NCBI RefSeq assembly: GCF_001619985.1
Contig: NW_017264197.1
Span: 1,798,001 to 1,862,000, forward strand
DNA length: 64,000 nucleotides
Origin: Xylona heveae TC161
Taxonomy: Eukaryota > Ascomycota > Xylonomycetes > Xylonales > Xylonaceae
Direction: 5' to 3'
In this document: piece after piece, positions 11,685 through 22,600 of the stretch
Layout of the letters: the number at the start of each line of letters is the position of its first letter
Position numbering within the stretch: the first letter of the stretch is position 1
Program-made: the position numbers and the translations under genes
The notes under the pieces: generated by a model
The model's database searches: none
Told to the model about the DNA's origin: nothing
What the model saw: the letters and a program-made list of their open reading frames with translations, nothing else

Positions 11685-14600
11685 ATGTCTTCCGTTATTT
11701 ACAAACAGGCCCATAAGATACTTCTAAACTCCTCCCAAGATATGGATCGGGATACGAACTATACATCTGATTCCCTCAAAGAGGAAGGCGGAGAGCAGGG
11801 TGAGAATTAAAGACTTCAGTGAAATTCGCACCACATAGCGGCTAATGTTTATGGCAAAGGCTCCAACGCTCACCCCGAAGAGCGGCTGCGCAAATCTCCA
11901 CTCTCAGCTGCCGTGGATCGTGGTAGCCCAAATAAACCAAGAGCACCAGCAAACAAGTTAATACGGGAATATTTTGCGCACAAGCCAGCAACAGAACCCG
12001 CCTCTTGGCTCCACAAGCGGGAGATTCCAACAGCTACAGAAATAGGTGGACTATCGGACAATACGACAGAGATTGGTTTTGATGCTGTGGAAATCCCAGT
12101 GAATATCATAGACGCACCATGGAACTCGAAAGAAGAGTATCTCGAATCACATTACGAGCTCACACGGGAAGACGCTATTTCGCCATTGCGCGATGCTGTG
12201 GCAGAGGTTCGGGCAAACCCTCAAATGGGCGACAGTACAGATCTTTGCATATACGATCAGGTATTTTGTCATTGATAGAATGTTTTTCCTTCTAATGTCC
12301 GAAATAATGGCTGAAGATTGCCTCAGGTTCATATTATTGGATTTACCCTCTCTCCGCAAGGGCCGGCTGCTCGGGTGGCATTCTCCATGACCCGAGCCGG
12401 CAAGAAGGTGCACTGGGAACAGTCAAAGCGACTTCTCACTGGTAGCATGGTTGCGCTGTCTCCCGCCAAAGACGCATTTGAAAGTAAATGTGTGGTCGCT
12501 ATTGTGGCTGCGCGTCCGCTCGCAGGGCTCACGCAATCACCTCCTGAGGTTGATTTATTCTTCGGAGGTCCAGAAGAGATTGAGCTCGACCCACAAGAGG
12601 AATGGATTATGGTCGAGGCTCGCACAGGCTACTTTGAGGCCTATCGGCATACTCTTCTCGCTCTTCAGAAGCTAATGTCGGAAAAGTAAGACAATGATCC
12701 GTCAATCAAGTTTGGTTAAAGACAGCTAATGTTTGAATAGGTTTCCGCTTACGAAGTATCTTGTTGAGGTTCAAAAGGAAGTCGGCCCGCCTGAGCGCTT
12801 ACTGCGCAATGGCAGCGTCAATCTTAGTTCAGTTTGCAGTTCGCCGAAAGATTCCAGTAGCTATGCAAATGTCGATCTGACTTCCAAGTCTCCTCGTTTA
12901 CCTCCGATGGATTTGGATAAGTCACAAATCTCGGCAATGCACCGGATCCTTTCAAAGGAATTGGCAATTGTACAGGGGCCGCCTGGTACAGGAAAGACTC
13001 ATGTTTCAGTCATGGCTCTGAGAGCCCTTATTGCAAATCAACGAATTGAGGATGGTCCTATAATCATTACTGCTCAGACGAACCATGCCCTGGATCAACT
13101 TCTTCGGCATGTGGCAGCCTTTGAGCCTAATTTTGTTCGTCTTGGGGGGAGGACCGCGGACCAAGGAGTTGTAAAGGACAGGACACTGTATCAGCTCAGA
13201 AAATCTTTCTCCCTACCACCTCCCCCAGGGTGTATGAGAGCAAAGGCCATGCAGAAGATGCGATCGCATGCGGATTCACTGTCTGACGTACTCAGTCCTC
13301 TACATGAGAACTCTGGCACTTTTGACCCAGGGTTTCTGCTGAAGCTGGGCATCCTGACGCAAGGACAGGTAGAGTCACTAGCTCAAGGGGCATCCGACTG
13401 GGTACAACTTGGTCAGGACGATGGACCCGGTGGTAGCCTGTCTCGATGGCTTGGTGAAGACTTGCTCCCGTTCAAGCACGTCCACACTGCCCAAACGTAT
13501 GGCATCGATTATGAAGAGGTTGATTTGGAGTTCGAACAATTAAAGGAGATGGAAGCAGAAACGAAGGCGATGTTCAGTGATGATTTGGAAACAGATATTC
13601 TCAAGGGCGGATATTTTAGTATCTCTGAACCATTTACTGGTCGCCAAACAGCCGGGATAACCCAAAACAAAGTTTCTCAAGCCTTGAAGAAACAAAATCT
13701 ATGGGAGGTGCCTCAACGCGTCCGCGGTTTGGTCTATTGCGAGTTACAGAGAAGAGCAAAACAAGCTCTTCGGGCCTCTTTTCGTGAGGCGGCGAAAGAC
13801 TATGCCGAGGCCGTTCAGCAAGTGAAGATTGGAAAGTGGGAAATGGATGCAAATTTGCTGAAGAGGGTAAGGGTGATTGGCCTTACCACCACAGGTTTTA
13901 GCAAATATCGAGCTCTGGTCGCCAGTTTACAACCGAAGATTGTGGTCATTGAAGAAGCGGCAGAGACTCTGGAGGCACCTGTTATTGCAACTTGTGTGGA
14001 ATCACTTGAGCAGCTGATTTTGGTGGGTGATCATAAGCAATTGCGGGGCCATTGTTCTGTGCAAGAGCTCGAGGAACACCCTTACAATCTTGGCGTCTCA
14101 ATGTTTGAGCGGTTGGTCAATAACCGCATAGAGTTTTCAATGCTGAGGTGTCAGCGCAGAATGATTCCTGAGATTCGCAAACTCCTCATGCCAATCTACG
14201 AGAATTTAAATGATCACCCCTCTGTCCGTGGTCGAATCCCCGTACCGGGAATGGGTGGGGTGAATTCTTACTTTTTCACCCATGAATGGCCGGAAGGATC
14301 GGACAATAACATGTCCAAGTGCAACCAGAAAGAAGCAGATATGATTGTTGGCTTCTTCGACTACCTTGTTTTGAATGGAGTCAGCGTCAACGACATCACT
14401 GTGCTTACATTTTACAATGGACAGCGAAAGCTCATTCTAAAGGGGCTCAAATCGCATCCTACTCTTTGCGGCACCTATGTCAAAGTGGTCACGGTTGACT
14501 CTTATCAGGGAGAGGAGAATGAGATTGTTCTTTTGTCACTTGTAAGAAGCAATGCAGGCCAGAGCATTGGCTTTGTGGGAGTAGAGAATCGAATTTGCGT

Positions 14601-15491
14601 TGCTCTTTCAAGAGCACGTCGGGGGTTCTATATGTTTGGGAATGCCAAGGCGCTTTGTCATGGGAGTGGGCTGTGGTGGAGCGTGGCGAATATTTTGAGG
14701 ACTAATGGGCGCCGAATCGGCTTCAATCTTCCAATGCAATGCGAGATCCACGGGGCGAAGACGTACATTCAGGGTAAGATGACGAAAAGCATTCCGCGTA
14801 TCAATGAGAAATTTACTGACGAGACCTAGATCCTATCGAGTGGAGTCAGGTGAATGGTGGATGTGGCCAGATTTGCGGCGGTTCTCTAGCATGTGGTCAT
14901 ATTTGTCCGCTCAAATGCCATCCGTGAGTTGAAAGTTTACCATCTTATGCCTCAACATCACTGATGATGAAATGCAGCTTTTCTCATAGCCGCAGCAATT
15001 GTGTACAGCCATGTAAAGAGATACTTTCCTGCGGGCACCAATGCGGAGAGCCTTGTTATATCCGACCCTGTCGCTGCCGAAAATGTAGCCGAGAATCACA
15101 AGGGCTCAAGTCCCGTTCAGCGACACCATCTCGCCAATCTAAATCCAGTGTCTCGGATGCATATCGGAAATTTGCGAATGGCGGCGTTGTGCAATCGGAT
15201 CTTGTCCTGGAGGCTGCAGCTCAAAAGGCTCAACTGGCCATTGTTGAAGCTCGACAGAAGAAGCTCGACCATGAAACATCGTTGATTCTCTTTGAGGAGG
15301 ACGTTAGAGGTTCGGAGACTTCTGACGGCTCAGATTCTGCCGGGGAATCGCCGTCCACAAGTCGCGACTCTCTTTCACACCACAAAGAAGAAGGCGGTTC
15401 TCGCCGCAAGTGGACGGAGCTCTATAGTCTTGGAAGGAATCAGGAGGTTAGATCTACGCCTACGGTGATGGAGCCAAGCTTACTAGACTGA
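11685..15491 (+). CDS. hrr1: Hrr1/ZNFX1-like SF1 RNA helicase with NF-X1-type tail
   Basis: Six exons (11685-11799, 11860-12260, 12327-12685, 12741-14773, 14830-14923, 14978-15491) encode 1171 aa. The helicase core is superfamily 1, UPF1-like: Walker A GPPGTGKT (residues 371-378), motif Ia/Ib region ITAQTNHALDQLL, motif II VVIEEAAE (about E696-E697), motif III LILVGDHKQLRG, motif V VTVDSYQGEENEIV and motif VI ENRICVALSRARRGFYMFG. The tail, about residues 970-1045, has spaced Cys/His groups (CGQICGGSLACGHICPLKCH, then CVQPCKEILSCGHQCGEPC) like NF-X1 fingers. In fission yeast the related Hrr1 works with Rdp1 in the RNA-directed RNA polymerase complex for RNAi heterochromatin; the animal relative is ZNFX1. 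The RNAi role here is inferred from family only. The C-terminal 150 residues are Ser-rich and less conserved looking. Confidence 0.9.
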
Positions 15492-15537
15492 GGTTGCCTA
15501 CGGTGATCAACGACCCCTGGGAAATCTCAGTAGCTAC

Positions 15538-15639
15538 CATGCGATGAGTGTGGCCCGATGAGCAATGGCATGCTTGTGCGATGTTGCGCCAAAGTGCAGC
15601 ATACCTACCATGTTCTCGTTTGGCTACACTCATCGCATG
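15538..15639. repeat. 14-bp perfect inverted repeat pair
   Basis: CATGCGATGAGTGT at 15538-15551 is repeated in reverse complement at 15626-15639, 74 bases apart. The right arm also folds on itself (ACTCAT-CGC-ATGAGT, 15628-15642). It lies just after the stop of the helicase gene and may shape its 3' UTR, or be the ends of a very small decayed element. Confidence 0.6.
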
Positions 15640-16681
15640 AGTGTCTGAGTCTAGCTTTGGGTACCTAACCTTTGCATTGCAATTAATGCTCTTCTGACAC
15701 TTTGTTGGTTAGAACTGGTAGTTTCTCACATTATCTTTATCTAGCTTTGGCACGGTTGCTCCCTTGGGCGTATGGCAGCAGCAGTACGATCACGGCTTGC
15801 ACTTTGGCAATTCACTTTGAGCATGCTTCTTTTGTACTTTTAGCGAAGGGATTCTGATAGCGCTGAATTTTGCTGGCTTTGATCTGCTTCCAGCTTATTA
15901 TCATCCAGATTGCTATTGCATAGACTGTCGTACTCAATCAAGAATCATCATATCAAGAATCTTACCTTTGAAGACCCTCGACCAGTCATCTGATGTAGTT
16001 ATGCCTCATATGTGAAGATGTACGTTATCAGACGAGTTTAGCATTACCTTCTATTTACAGTTTATGCAGTCCTTGTAGACTTTTATGCAAGTTAACTTTA
16101 TGCACCTCTGTTTTCATATTGTACACACGAACCACACGAAGCACTTCATCATTTACCCACCACTGATCCACACGTCCGATACATATTACCACCAGCCATA
16201 ATACTCCCACGTACACGAAAACCTTTTGTAATATCTACAGGTATCTTCACTGTCACTGGGGATACCAGCGTAGACCTACACCTCTTTCAGAAGGCGGCAG
16301 GCCTATTTGTTTGAGACGAGACTTTACATCGTCGCTCCCTTGAAATCAGTTTCAGTTTTAAAGTCTTAGTATGCTAGTCTTTATTGAGCGATAAATAGTA
16401 TTTGGTTTGAAACCTTTGACTGCCGGAGTAGCTCCAAGCTCCAACCGCCAATCTCCAAGCTCACATTATTCTTTTCTTTTCTGGTGGCTCGAGTGGGTCA
16501 TTTACGATTCTCGATATCTGTTGATGTAAAACTAGACTTAACTCAACACATACACAAAAAAAACACAGATGATCTGTTAGTCGGCTGTAAAAACTTGAAG
16601 AAGTGAGTTAGTTCTTGAAAAGGACAAGTACAAAAAATATACCCACTTGGGAAAGGTAAGTGAATTGAGTGACTGAGGAAG

Positions 16682-16757
16682 TGAGCGAATGAGCAATGAG
16701 CAACTGAGCAAATGAGAAAATGAGCAACTGAGCAAATGAGCAAATGAGCAATGAGTA
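16682..16757. repeat. Tandem repeat of an about 8-bp unit (GAGCAAAT/GAGCAACT)
   Basis: The stretch repeats variants of TGAGCAA plus AT or CT many times in a row with small length changes, a degenerate minisatellite. Similar units continue more loosely to about 16780. It is non-coding. Confidence 0.8.
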
Positions 16758-16951
16758 ATAAACAACGAGGAACTGAGCGACCGAAAAGGTAAAGTACCAT
16801 TAAAATGCGGAAACTACCTAGTACGGCGGAGAGGCATCGCGGCGTCGGGGAGTCACGGTTATCTCGAGGAAAGAAGGAAAGGAGGAAAAAGGAAACCAGA
16901 CCTAATCGAGAAATATATTTACCTTTCCATCCCCAACCCACATCCCGGGTC

Positions 16952-17017
16952 CCACCATCCCACCATCTCACCATCCTACCATCTCACCATCCTACCATCT
17001 CACCATCCTACCATCTT
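16952..17017. repeat. Tandem 16-bp repeat (CCATCTCACCATCCTA)n
   Basis: About four copies of the 16-bp unit CCATCTCACCATCCTA lie head to tail; the unit is itself two related 8-mers (CCATCTCA/CCATCCTA). The copies are nearly identical, which suggests recent expansion. Confidence 0.85.
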
Positions 17018-18003
17018 ACTATTCCATAATTCGAAACCGCCACGTATAAGGAACTTCAACCCCCAAAGAAAGATAAGTACAAAAAAAATAAAACCCCAAA
17101 AAAGGGAAGTACAAAAAAAAGAAAAAGAAAAAGACGGTTGCGTCTTTTAGCTTGTTCAGAAGTGCGGTTATATTTGGAAACTTGGGCGTGACAAGGGGAA
17201 ACTAAGCCCAAGTATACAAAACTAATACTAATTCCCCCATTTTCCCTGAGGATTCAGGATGTGTGGGAAGGGGGAACGGGGGGAAGGAACGAGTGTATCA
17301 GAGGGCTGGACAGGATGGAAATAGTGTATATAATGTGGGAAAAGTTCCAAGGGAACGAATTTTTCTTTTTTCTTCCTTCTTTTTTGAGGGAGAGAGAGAA
17401 GGCGAAAGAAAGAAAGAAAGAAAGAAGAAAGGAAGGAAGAAAAGATAATAAAAAATATAATAAAAAAAATCGAAAGATTAGATTCAATTTGGAAAAACGA
17501 AACGAGAAAAGGAAACTGCGCACTATTGCGGTGGCTATCCCGAACATCGAAAAGGGAAAGCACAGTGGACGATTCAGAAACGTCAAGGTCGGGAAATTGG
17601 GAAACCGGAAGAGAGGTAATCATAATCAGGTAAGCTGACATTATATTTTTCTTCTTCAAGTTGAAAGAAATAAAAACGAAAATGAAACGAGATATAAAAC
17701 AAGGATATATTAATTTGATAATTGGTTAAAATGAAATTTGTGGGGGAAAAGAGCAAGGCTGATATTCTGCGTTACAGAGAAGTGCCAAAAAAAAAAGATT
17801 TTAACAAAAAAAGAGTCATTTTAGGTTCCCGAGGAATATCGCAGCCCATGTGAGTTCAAGTCATACGCACCGAAGAATGAGAAAATGTTAAAACCAATGC
17901 AGATAGCTGGTCGATTTCAATACAACAATAACTAACAGTAAGTCGATATTGATCGGTCACAGTAACACAAGTAGAGAACTAATCTTGCAGATTTTTAAAA
18001 GCC

Positions 18004-19686
18004 ATGGATTTCTGCTCGGAGTCAACGAGGGTGCCATTCCAGACCGGGATGAGCGCGGAAGAGCAGATTGATGAAGAAATGACAGATATAGATGAGACAG
18101 AATGGGAATATAGAGATGATTTGGGGGAGTCTGATACTGCTAATTTTACCAATGAGTTTGGGACTCTTATGAACATTGACGACTACGCGGAAGAGCAAGA
18201 CAACATGGATGTCGACATTGCCTATCCCGCTGCCGGCGATAATGATTCCAACGGCAGCCTGGCACCCACGTCAGACGTGGACGATGATGATGTGACGGAG
18301 ATGATACTCGACCATGACGAAGGCGAAGCCAGTGGTCGAGAAGAGACCGACATTGCGGATTCTCGTGAAACTGTCATCTCTTGGCTGTCGAGTGTCCCCA
18401 CAGCAAACAGCTCGTCGGGGCCCAATGTTACAGATACCGGCATATTAATTGACTCAAACGGTTCCACAGACCGGGCCGAAGAACAGCACAGACAGCCACA
18501 GAGCGAGAATGTGGAAAGGCGAAGGCTTCGCCGGATACGCCCATTGCGAAGATCATCTTCCGTAGCAAATCTGTCGGTGGCTTCAAGCTCACCTTGGAGC
18601 TTGTCAGCTGTGTTGCGGGTGGAAGACAAGCAAATCACCCCTGGAACAATGATTTATACCATGATTTCTATCGCATTAGAATTTACTATCGTCCATGCGG
18701 TGGAGTTGAACAATGTCTTGGAAACCTGTCAGAGCAAGGATCCAAATATGGACATATCCTCGCATGATGTCATACACAAGTTTCGACAGATTCTTTGGGA
18801 GTCGCTAGCGGAGATGAATACTTCTGCCGACTACGTCCAGCTGATCATCGGCACTTTGAGCAGGCTGCGTCCAACCGACGAGATTGTCAGCTATTTCAAT
18901 ACGCCTTTGCGGCATTCGATCATTCACACCTGTATCCGGCGCTTGCAAGACGAACACCGAGACGCAAAGATCAGGGCAAAGAGGAAGGAGCCTGCAAAAT
19001 TTTGCTCAATCGAGCACTATACAGTTTTCAGAATGGAAGAGTTGCGCATTCTTTGTGAGATGCAAAAGCGCAACATAAAGTTGAGGCGTGAACAGATTGA
19101 CGCAGCTTGGAGAAAGGCGCACAAGCGATCGGAACTTCATCCGGAAAGTCCTTCTGAACTGCTTCGAGAGCAGATGAGACCAGCTGGAAAGACGTTGTTC
19201 TTCGATGATCTCATCGACAAGTCGAAGGCTGAGCCGACGCAAGAGAAGTGCGAGAGATTGGGAGCGTACTTCAGCATGGGTGCAGAGCAAAAGATGAAGT
19301 TGATTGGCTCTGTGAGCAATGTGCTTGTCGAACTCTGTGACATGGCGGGCTGTTACCGTTGCGAGCTCAGCCCCTCTCTCCGCCAGCGCCTGCGGAACAG
19401 CGGTCTCACTGAAGCGCAACTGAGAGACGTCGATGAGTGTAGATACCTCAAGGAAGTCTTCTCCAAAGAGATGGAGAGACTCGAAGCCGGTCAGCGAGAC
19501 TGGATCAAAAGGACGTCAGGTAAGAAGTGGACTTGGCCGCGGTGGAGTGTGCCCCGGAGTCCTCGAAGAATCTGCACCAAAAATTGTGACGGGGCAAAGA
19601 AAAATGCGCTGAGGAACCCACAATTATGCGATACCTGCTTGCTCAAGACGTGTCCGAAGCCGAACGGTGATCACACTATTCCATAA
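18004..19686 (+). CDS. Uncharacterised 560-aa protein, acidic N-terminus, Cys-rich C-terminus
   Basis: A single uninterrupted frame of 560 codons starts at an ATG in good context (GCCATGG). I do not recognise the family. Residues 1-150 are strongly acidic and low complexity (many Asp/Glu, Ser, Thr), followed by a basic patch (RRRLRRIRPLRR, about 172-183). From about 205 to 470 the sequence looks globular and mostly helical, with charged helices (for example FRMEELRILCEMQKRNIKLRREQID). The end carries clustered cysteines (CTKNC, then CDTCLLKTC) spaced like a small zinc-binding unit. The acidic/basic/helical/zinc layout would suit a nuclear or nucleic-acid protein, but that is inference. It stands alone, with more than 2 kb gene-free on the left and about 8 kb on the right. 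Confidence 0.7.
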   Translation: MDFCSESTRVPFQTGMSAEEQIDEEMTDIDETEWEYRDDLGESDTANFTNEFGTLMNIDDYAEEQDNMDVDIAYPAAGDNDSNGSLAPTSDVDDDDVTEMILDHDEGEASGREETDIADSRETVISWLSSVPTANSSSGPNVTDTGILIDSNGSTDRAEEQHRQPQSENVERRRLRRIRPLRRSSSVANLSVASSSPWSLSAVLRVEDKQITPGTMIYTMISIALEFTIVHAVELNNVLETCQSKDPNMDISSHDVIHKFRQILWESLAEMNTSADYVQLIIGTLSRLRPTDEIVSYFNTPLRHSIIHTCIRRLQDEHRDAKIRAKRKEPAKFCSIEHYTVFRMEELRILCEMQKRNIKLRREQIDAAWRKAHKRSELHPESPSELLREQMRPAGKTLFFDDLIDKSKAEPTQEKCERLGAYFSMGAEQKMKLIGSVSNVLVELCDMAGCYRCELSPSLRQRLRNSGLTEAQLRDVDECRYLKEVFSKEMERLEAGQRDWIKRTSGKKWTWPRWSVPRSPRRICTKNCDGAKKNALRNPQLCDTCLLKTCPKPNGDHTIP

Positions 19687-22600
19687 CAAAGGAAAAGAGG
19701 TTTGGATACGAACCCCGGCGGGTAAGGCAGACTTCAGATATGCGAGTCAACCGGGCGAAATGCAAGGCTTATGGGCATCGGTTGGACTCAAATCATGATC
19801 ATTTTGAATATATCATGGAAATGACGGTATTGTGCATTGCACTTTGCATTATTATGCATGTTGGCTTGGATTATATCATGAGCAGGATGACAGGCAGCGT
19901 AGGGAGAGCATTGTGTGTTCTGAATTTGAGGAGCTCCGGACAACGACGAAGCTCAGAGCGTAGAGAGCCCTTAGCAAGGCAATCAGTCCTATCGTTGTTC
20001 TGAAGTGTCAGTAAATTATCATCAAGCAATGCAATGTCATGTCTATTTCGTGCTAGTGACGTGTGCGAGGTGTTCGATGGGAGAAGCTACAATACTCGTC
20101 GTCACAAGTGGTGGAGGTTCCCTTGCAGGTCAAAAGTGGTTTAGCTCCGCAACGTCAGGCAGAGCTACTCGGAGGAGTTAAATTGGAGACGCGATGACGA
20201 CGAAAATGTCAACAGCTCTACCTTGTACCCATCAAGTGGGTAGCAGTGGAGAAAGCTATCGCTCAAGGAAATATTGTAAATCCGAAGCAATTGAACCCCT
20301 AGCTCCGCCCATGAAGTCCCGATTGTCATTGGAGAGGAGTGGAACTGGACAGCGGGACTTTGTGGAAGATTCGGGTAAATGGATGATTGAGAGGCAATGA
20401 TGCAGTACCCACAATAATACGTTGGAGAGTGTACTACGGTGTTAGTCTACCGTGGGAAGTAGCTCTTCTGCTCACGCCATGGCTATATCGATAGCGCAAT
20501 CAGGATAGTAGTCGTCTCGACGACTTTGGCTATACGAGCCATGTCTTGGTGGGACTTTTTGTTCGGTTCGAACACAAGTGGGTTGTCATCAACAGAGTAA
20601 TGTATCTAATTCGCAAATTGAAAGAGAAGGGAATCCACTCCTAAGCGCGCTGCTCCTCTTCCAAGAGTCGATGATACTAATGGACAGTGCGTCCTGCTTA
20701 AGCACGGGTGACCAGTTCTTCCGATGGTGGAGCTGTGGAGCAAACTACGGTGCCTGTCTGTCTCTCTCGGATGTCCCGCGGATGGACGGCGAGCGGGTCG
20801 GTAATATCGGGAGACAAGGGGGCCCTCGGGGCAGACAAAAAGCATCCAGTCAACGAGTCTGTAGCGTGCTGCAGCGGTCATGATTTGGGTCACAAGATTC
20901 GCCGTATGATGATCCTTTCTCGTAGCGGAATGGCAATATGGCCAATGCTCTTCGGTAGGACGTTATTATTCGCCTTTATCCTCATCAGATCGTCTGTGGG
21001 GTGCGTCTTTTCGTATACGGTAGGCGAGAAACCAGCTGAAATGATGATAATCATCATGACACGCCAGCGCATGACAAATTCTGCCTTGTTCTGATCAAGC
21101 TCGATCTCACGAAACAACCAGTATCAGACAGATCCAGTCTGTCGGGTCACTCTCACTATGGGTTCGAATTACCCCCCTCTTGGGCGTCTTGAGATTGGCC
21201 GTAAAGGGGGAGTCGCTGAGTTCCTGGTCAGGAACCATTTCACTTCAGATCCTCAGTCTCGCAAGGGCCGGGAGCGTCCGGAAAGCAGGGCTTCCTGGTA
21301 ACATCATGTGGTCCGAGTCTAACAGCTGCGCGTGCGACATGATTTGATAGTAAAAAGCATTTCAGTTCCTCGGATCCATTGCGTATCTACAAGGTGTTCC
21401 CTTCTTTTCGTGGGGAAGGCGGGTTCATTTCCACAAGGGGTGAGGGACTGCCATTTGCCAACATGCGCAATCGGAAATACTTTGACAGTTCTATGAAACC
21501 GCTCAGTCGTCATCATCAGTTGGGTTCTGTTCGGTAATCAGCACATCACCAAACGGGATTGCCTTTCATCTCTTGACGATAATATAGGAGATAAGCATTA
21601 ACCCACCAAGTAAATCAAAAGGACCTGTAGAGTAGCCCCGTCTCCGATTCTAGCAGTTCTTAGATGCGGAATTTTGCCGCTGGTCCAAGACGAGCGCGGC
21701 ACGTTGATAGGGAATTGGCGTACCTAACTAAAAGGCCGATTGAAATACATAGCGTCAGTGGCTTTTCAATCGTTTGTCTTGACATAATTATTGCTTTATG
21801 GGAAGAGCTTTACGACACCTATTCAACGTAATTATAGACTGACAGTCATATCTGAACTAAGTCAGTCGTTGCAGATACCCACCAGTCTGGTAATAATACC
21901 ATTGCGTAAGACGAAATGAAGCCATCAAAGGTTGGCTCTCTTAGCTGCGGCGAAGGAATTTCGCCAGTACTACTTTGGGAAGCTGCGACATAGCCAGACC
22001 GTGTGTTATCGCACTTCGCCGAAATCATTGCTGCCGTTCCCCACTTTCGCTTTGGCGCTTGATGGTGGACAGAAATCATCTGCACATACTGCAAAATTCC
22101 AGTCCTGTACAGAGTAATTGATCATGATATGAGTCCCGTTCTCCACAGGCTGAAAAAAGAGGAGAAAGAATAGCCTCAAACGAAGGCTCGATGAATGTCT
22201 AGTTTTCCGCTCTATTCAAGTCACACTGGATCGACCAACTTGCAGCCTCTTCCGTCATCACATCTGATATTATTAAACCCAAGACATTACAATCATCATT
22301 ACTCACATCAATCACACATACACCACCCTCGGCAGAGGCCCCCTCCTTCGCGTCGACCCGCCAGACTTTCTCATCAGGAAAGGGAAGGTTGCCGTTGAAC
22401 CGCTCCTCGCCCGTTATTAGAGGCACGGGACCAATCATTGCGTCCCGTGTCAGCCAGTTCATATAAATTCCAGACCCTTTTTTGGCTGCTCTTTGACGTG
22501 GGGGGGGTTGAATAGCACCAGAGCTGCTATAGCAGAAACTCATGAAAAATCACGGGTACGAGCTGTCACAATGGCCTTTTGTGCAACAGAGGCGCCTGTA

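Larger units (their letters stand above)
15492..18003. other. Gene-free 2.5-kb spacer with simple repeats
   Basis: No coding region is supported. The spacer contains an inverted repeat (15538-15639), two tandem arrays (16682-16757 and 16952-17017), A-rich tracts (17080-17125) and a GAAA/GGAA purine run (17395-17445). The last 100 bases should be the promoter and leader of the gene at 18004; a CAG acceptor at about 17988-17990 suggests a leader intron. Confidence 0.55.

Noticed and set aside
21161-21172. tRNA B-box-like GGTTCGAATTAC
   Set aside because: No A box, anticodon stem or acceptor stem can be folded around it.
22199-22543. 114-codon minus-strand frame with protein-like stretches
   Set aside because: Not recognisable, start context poor, no splice continuation; kept inside the gene-poor block.
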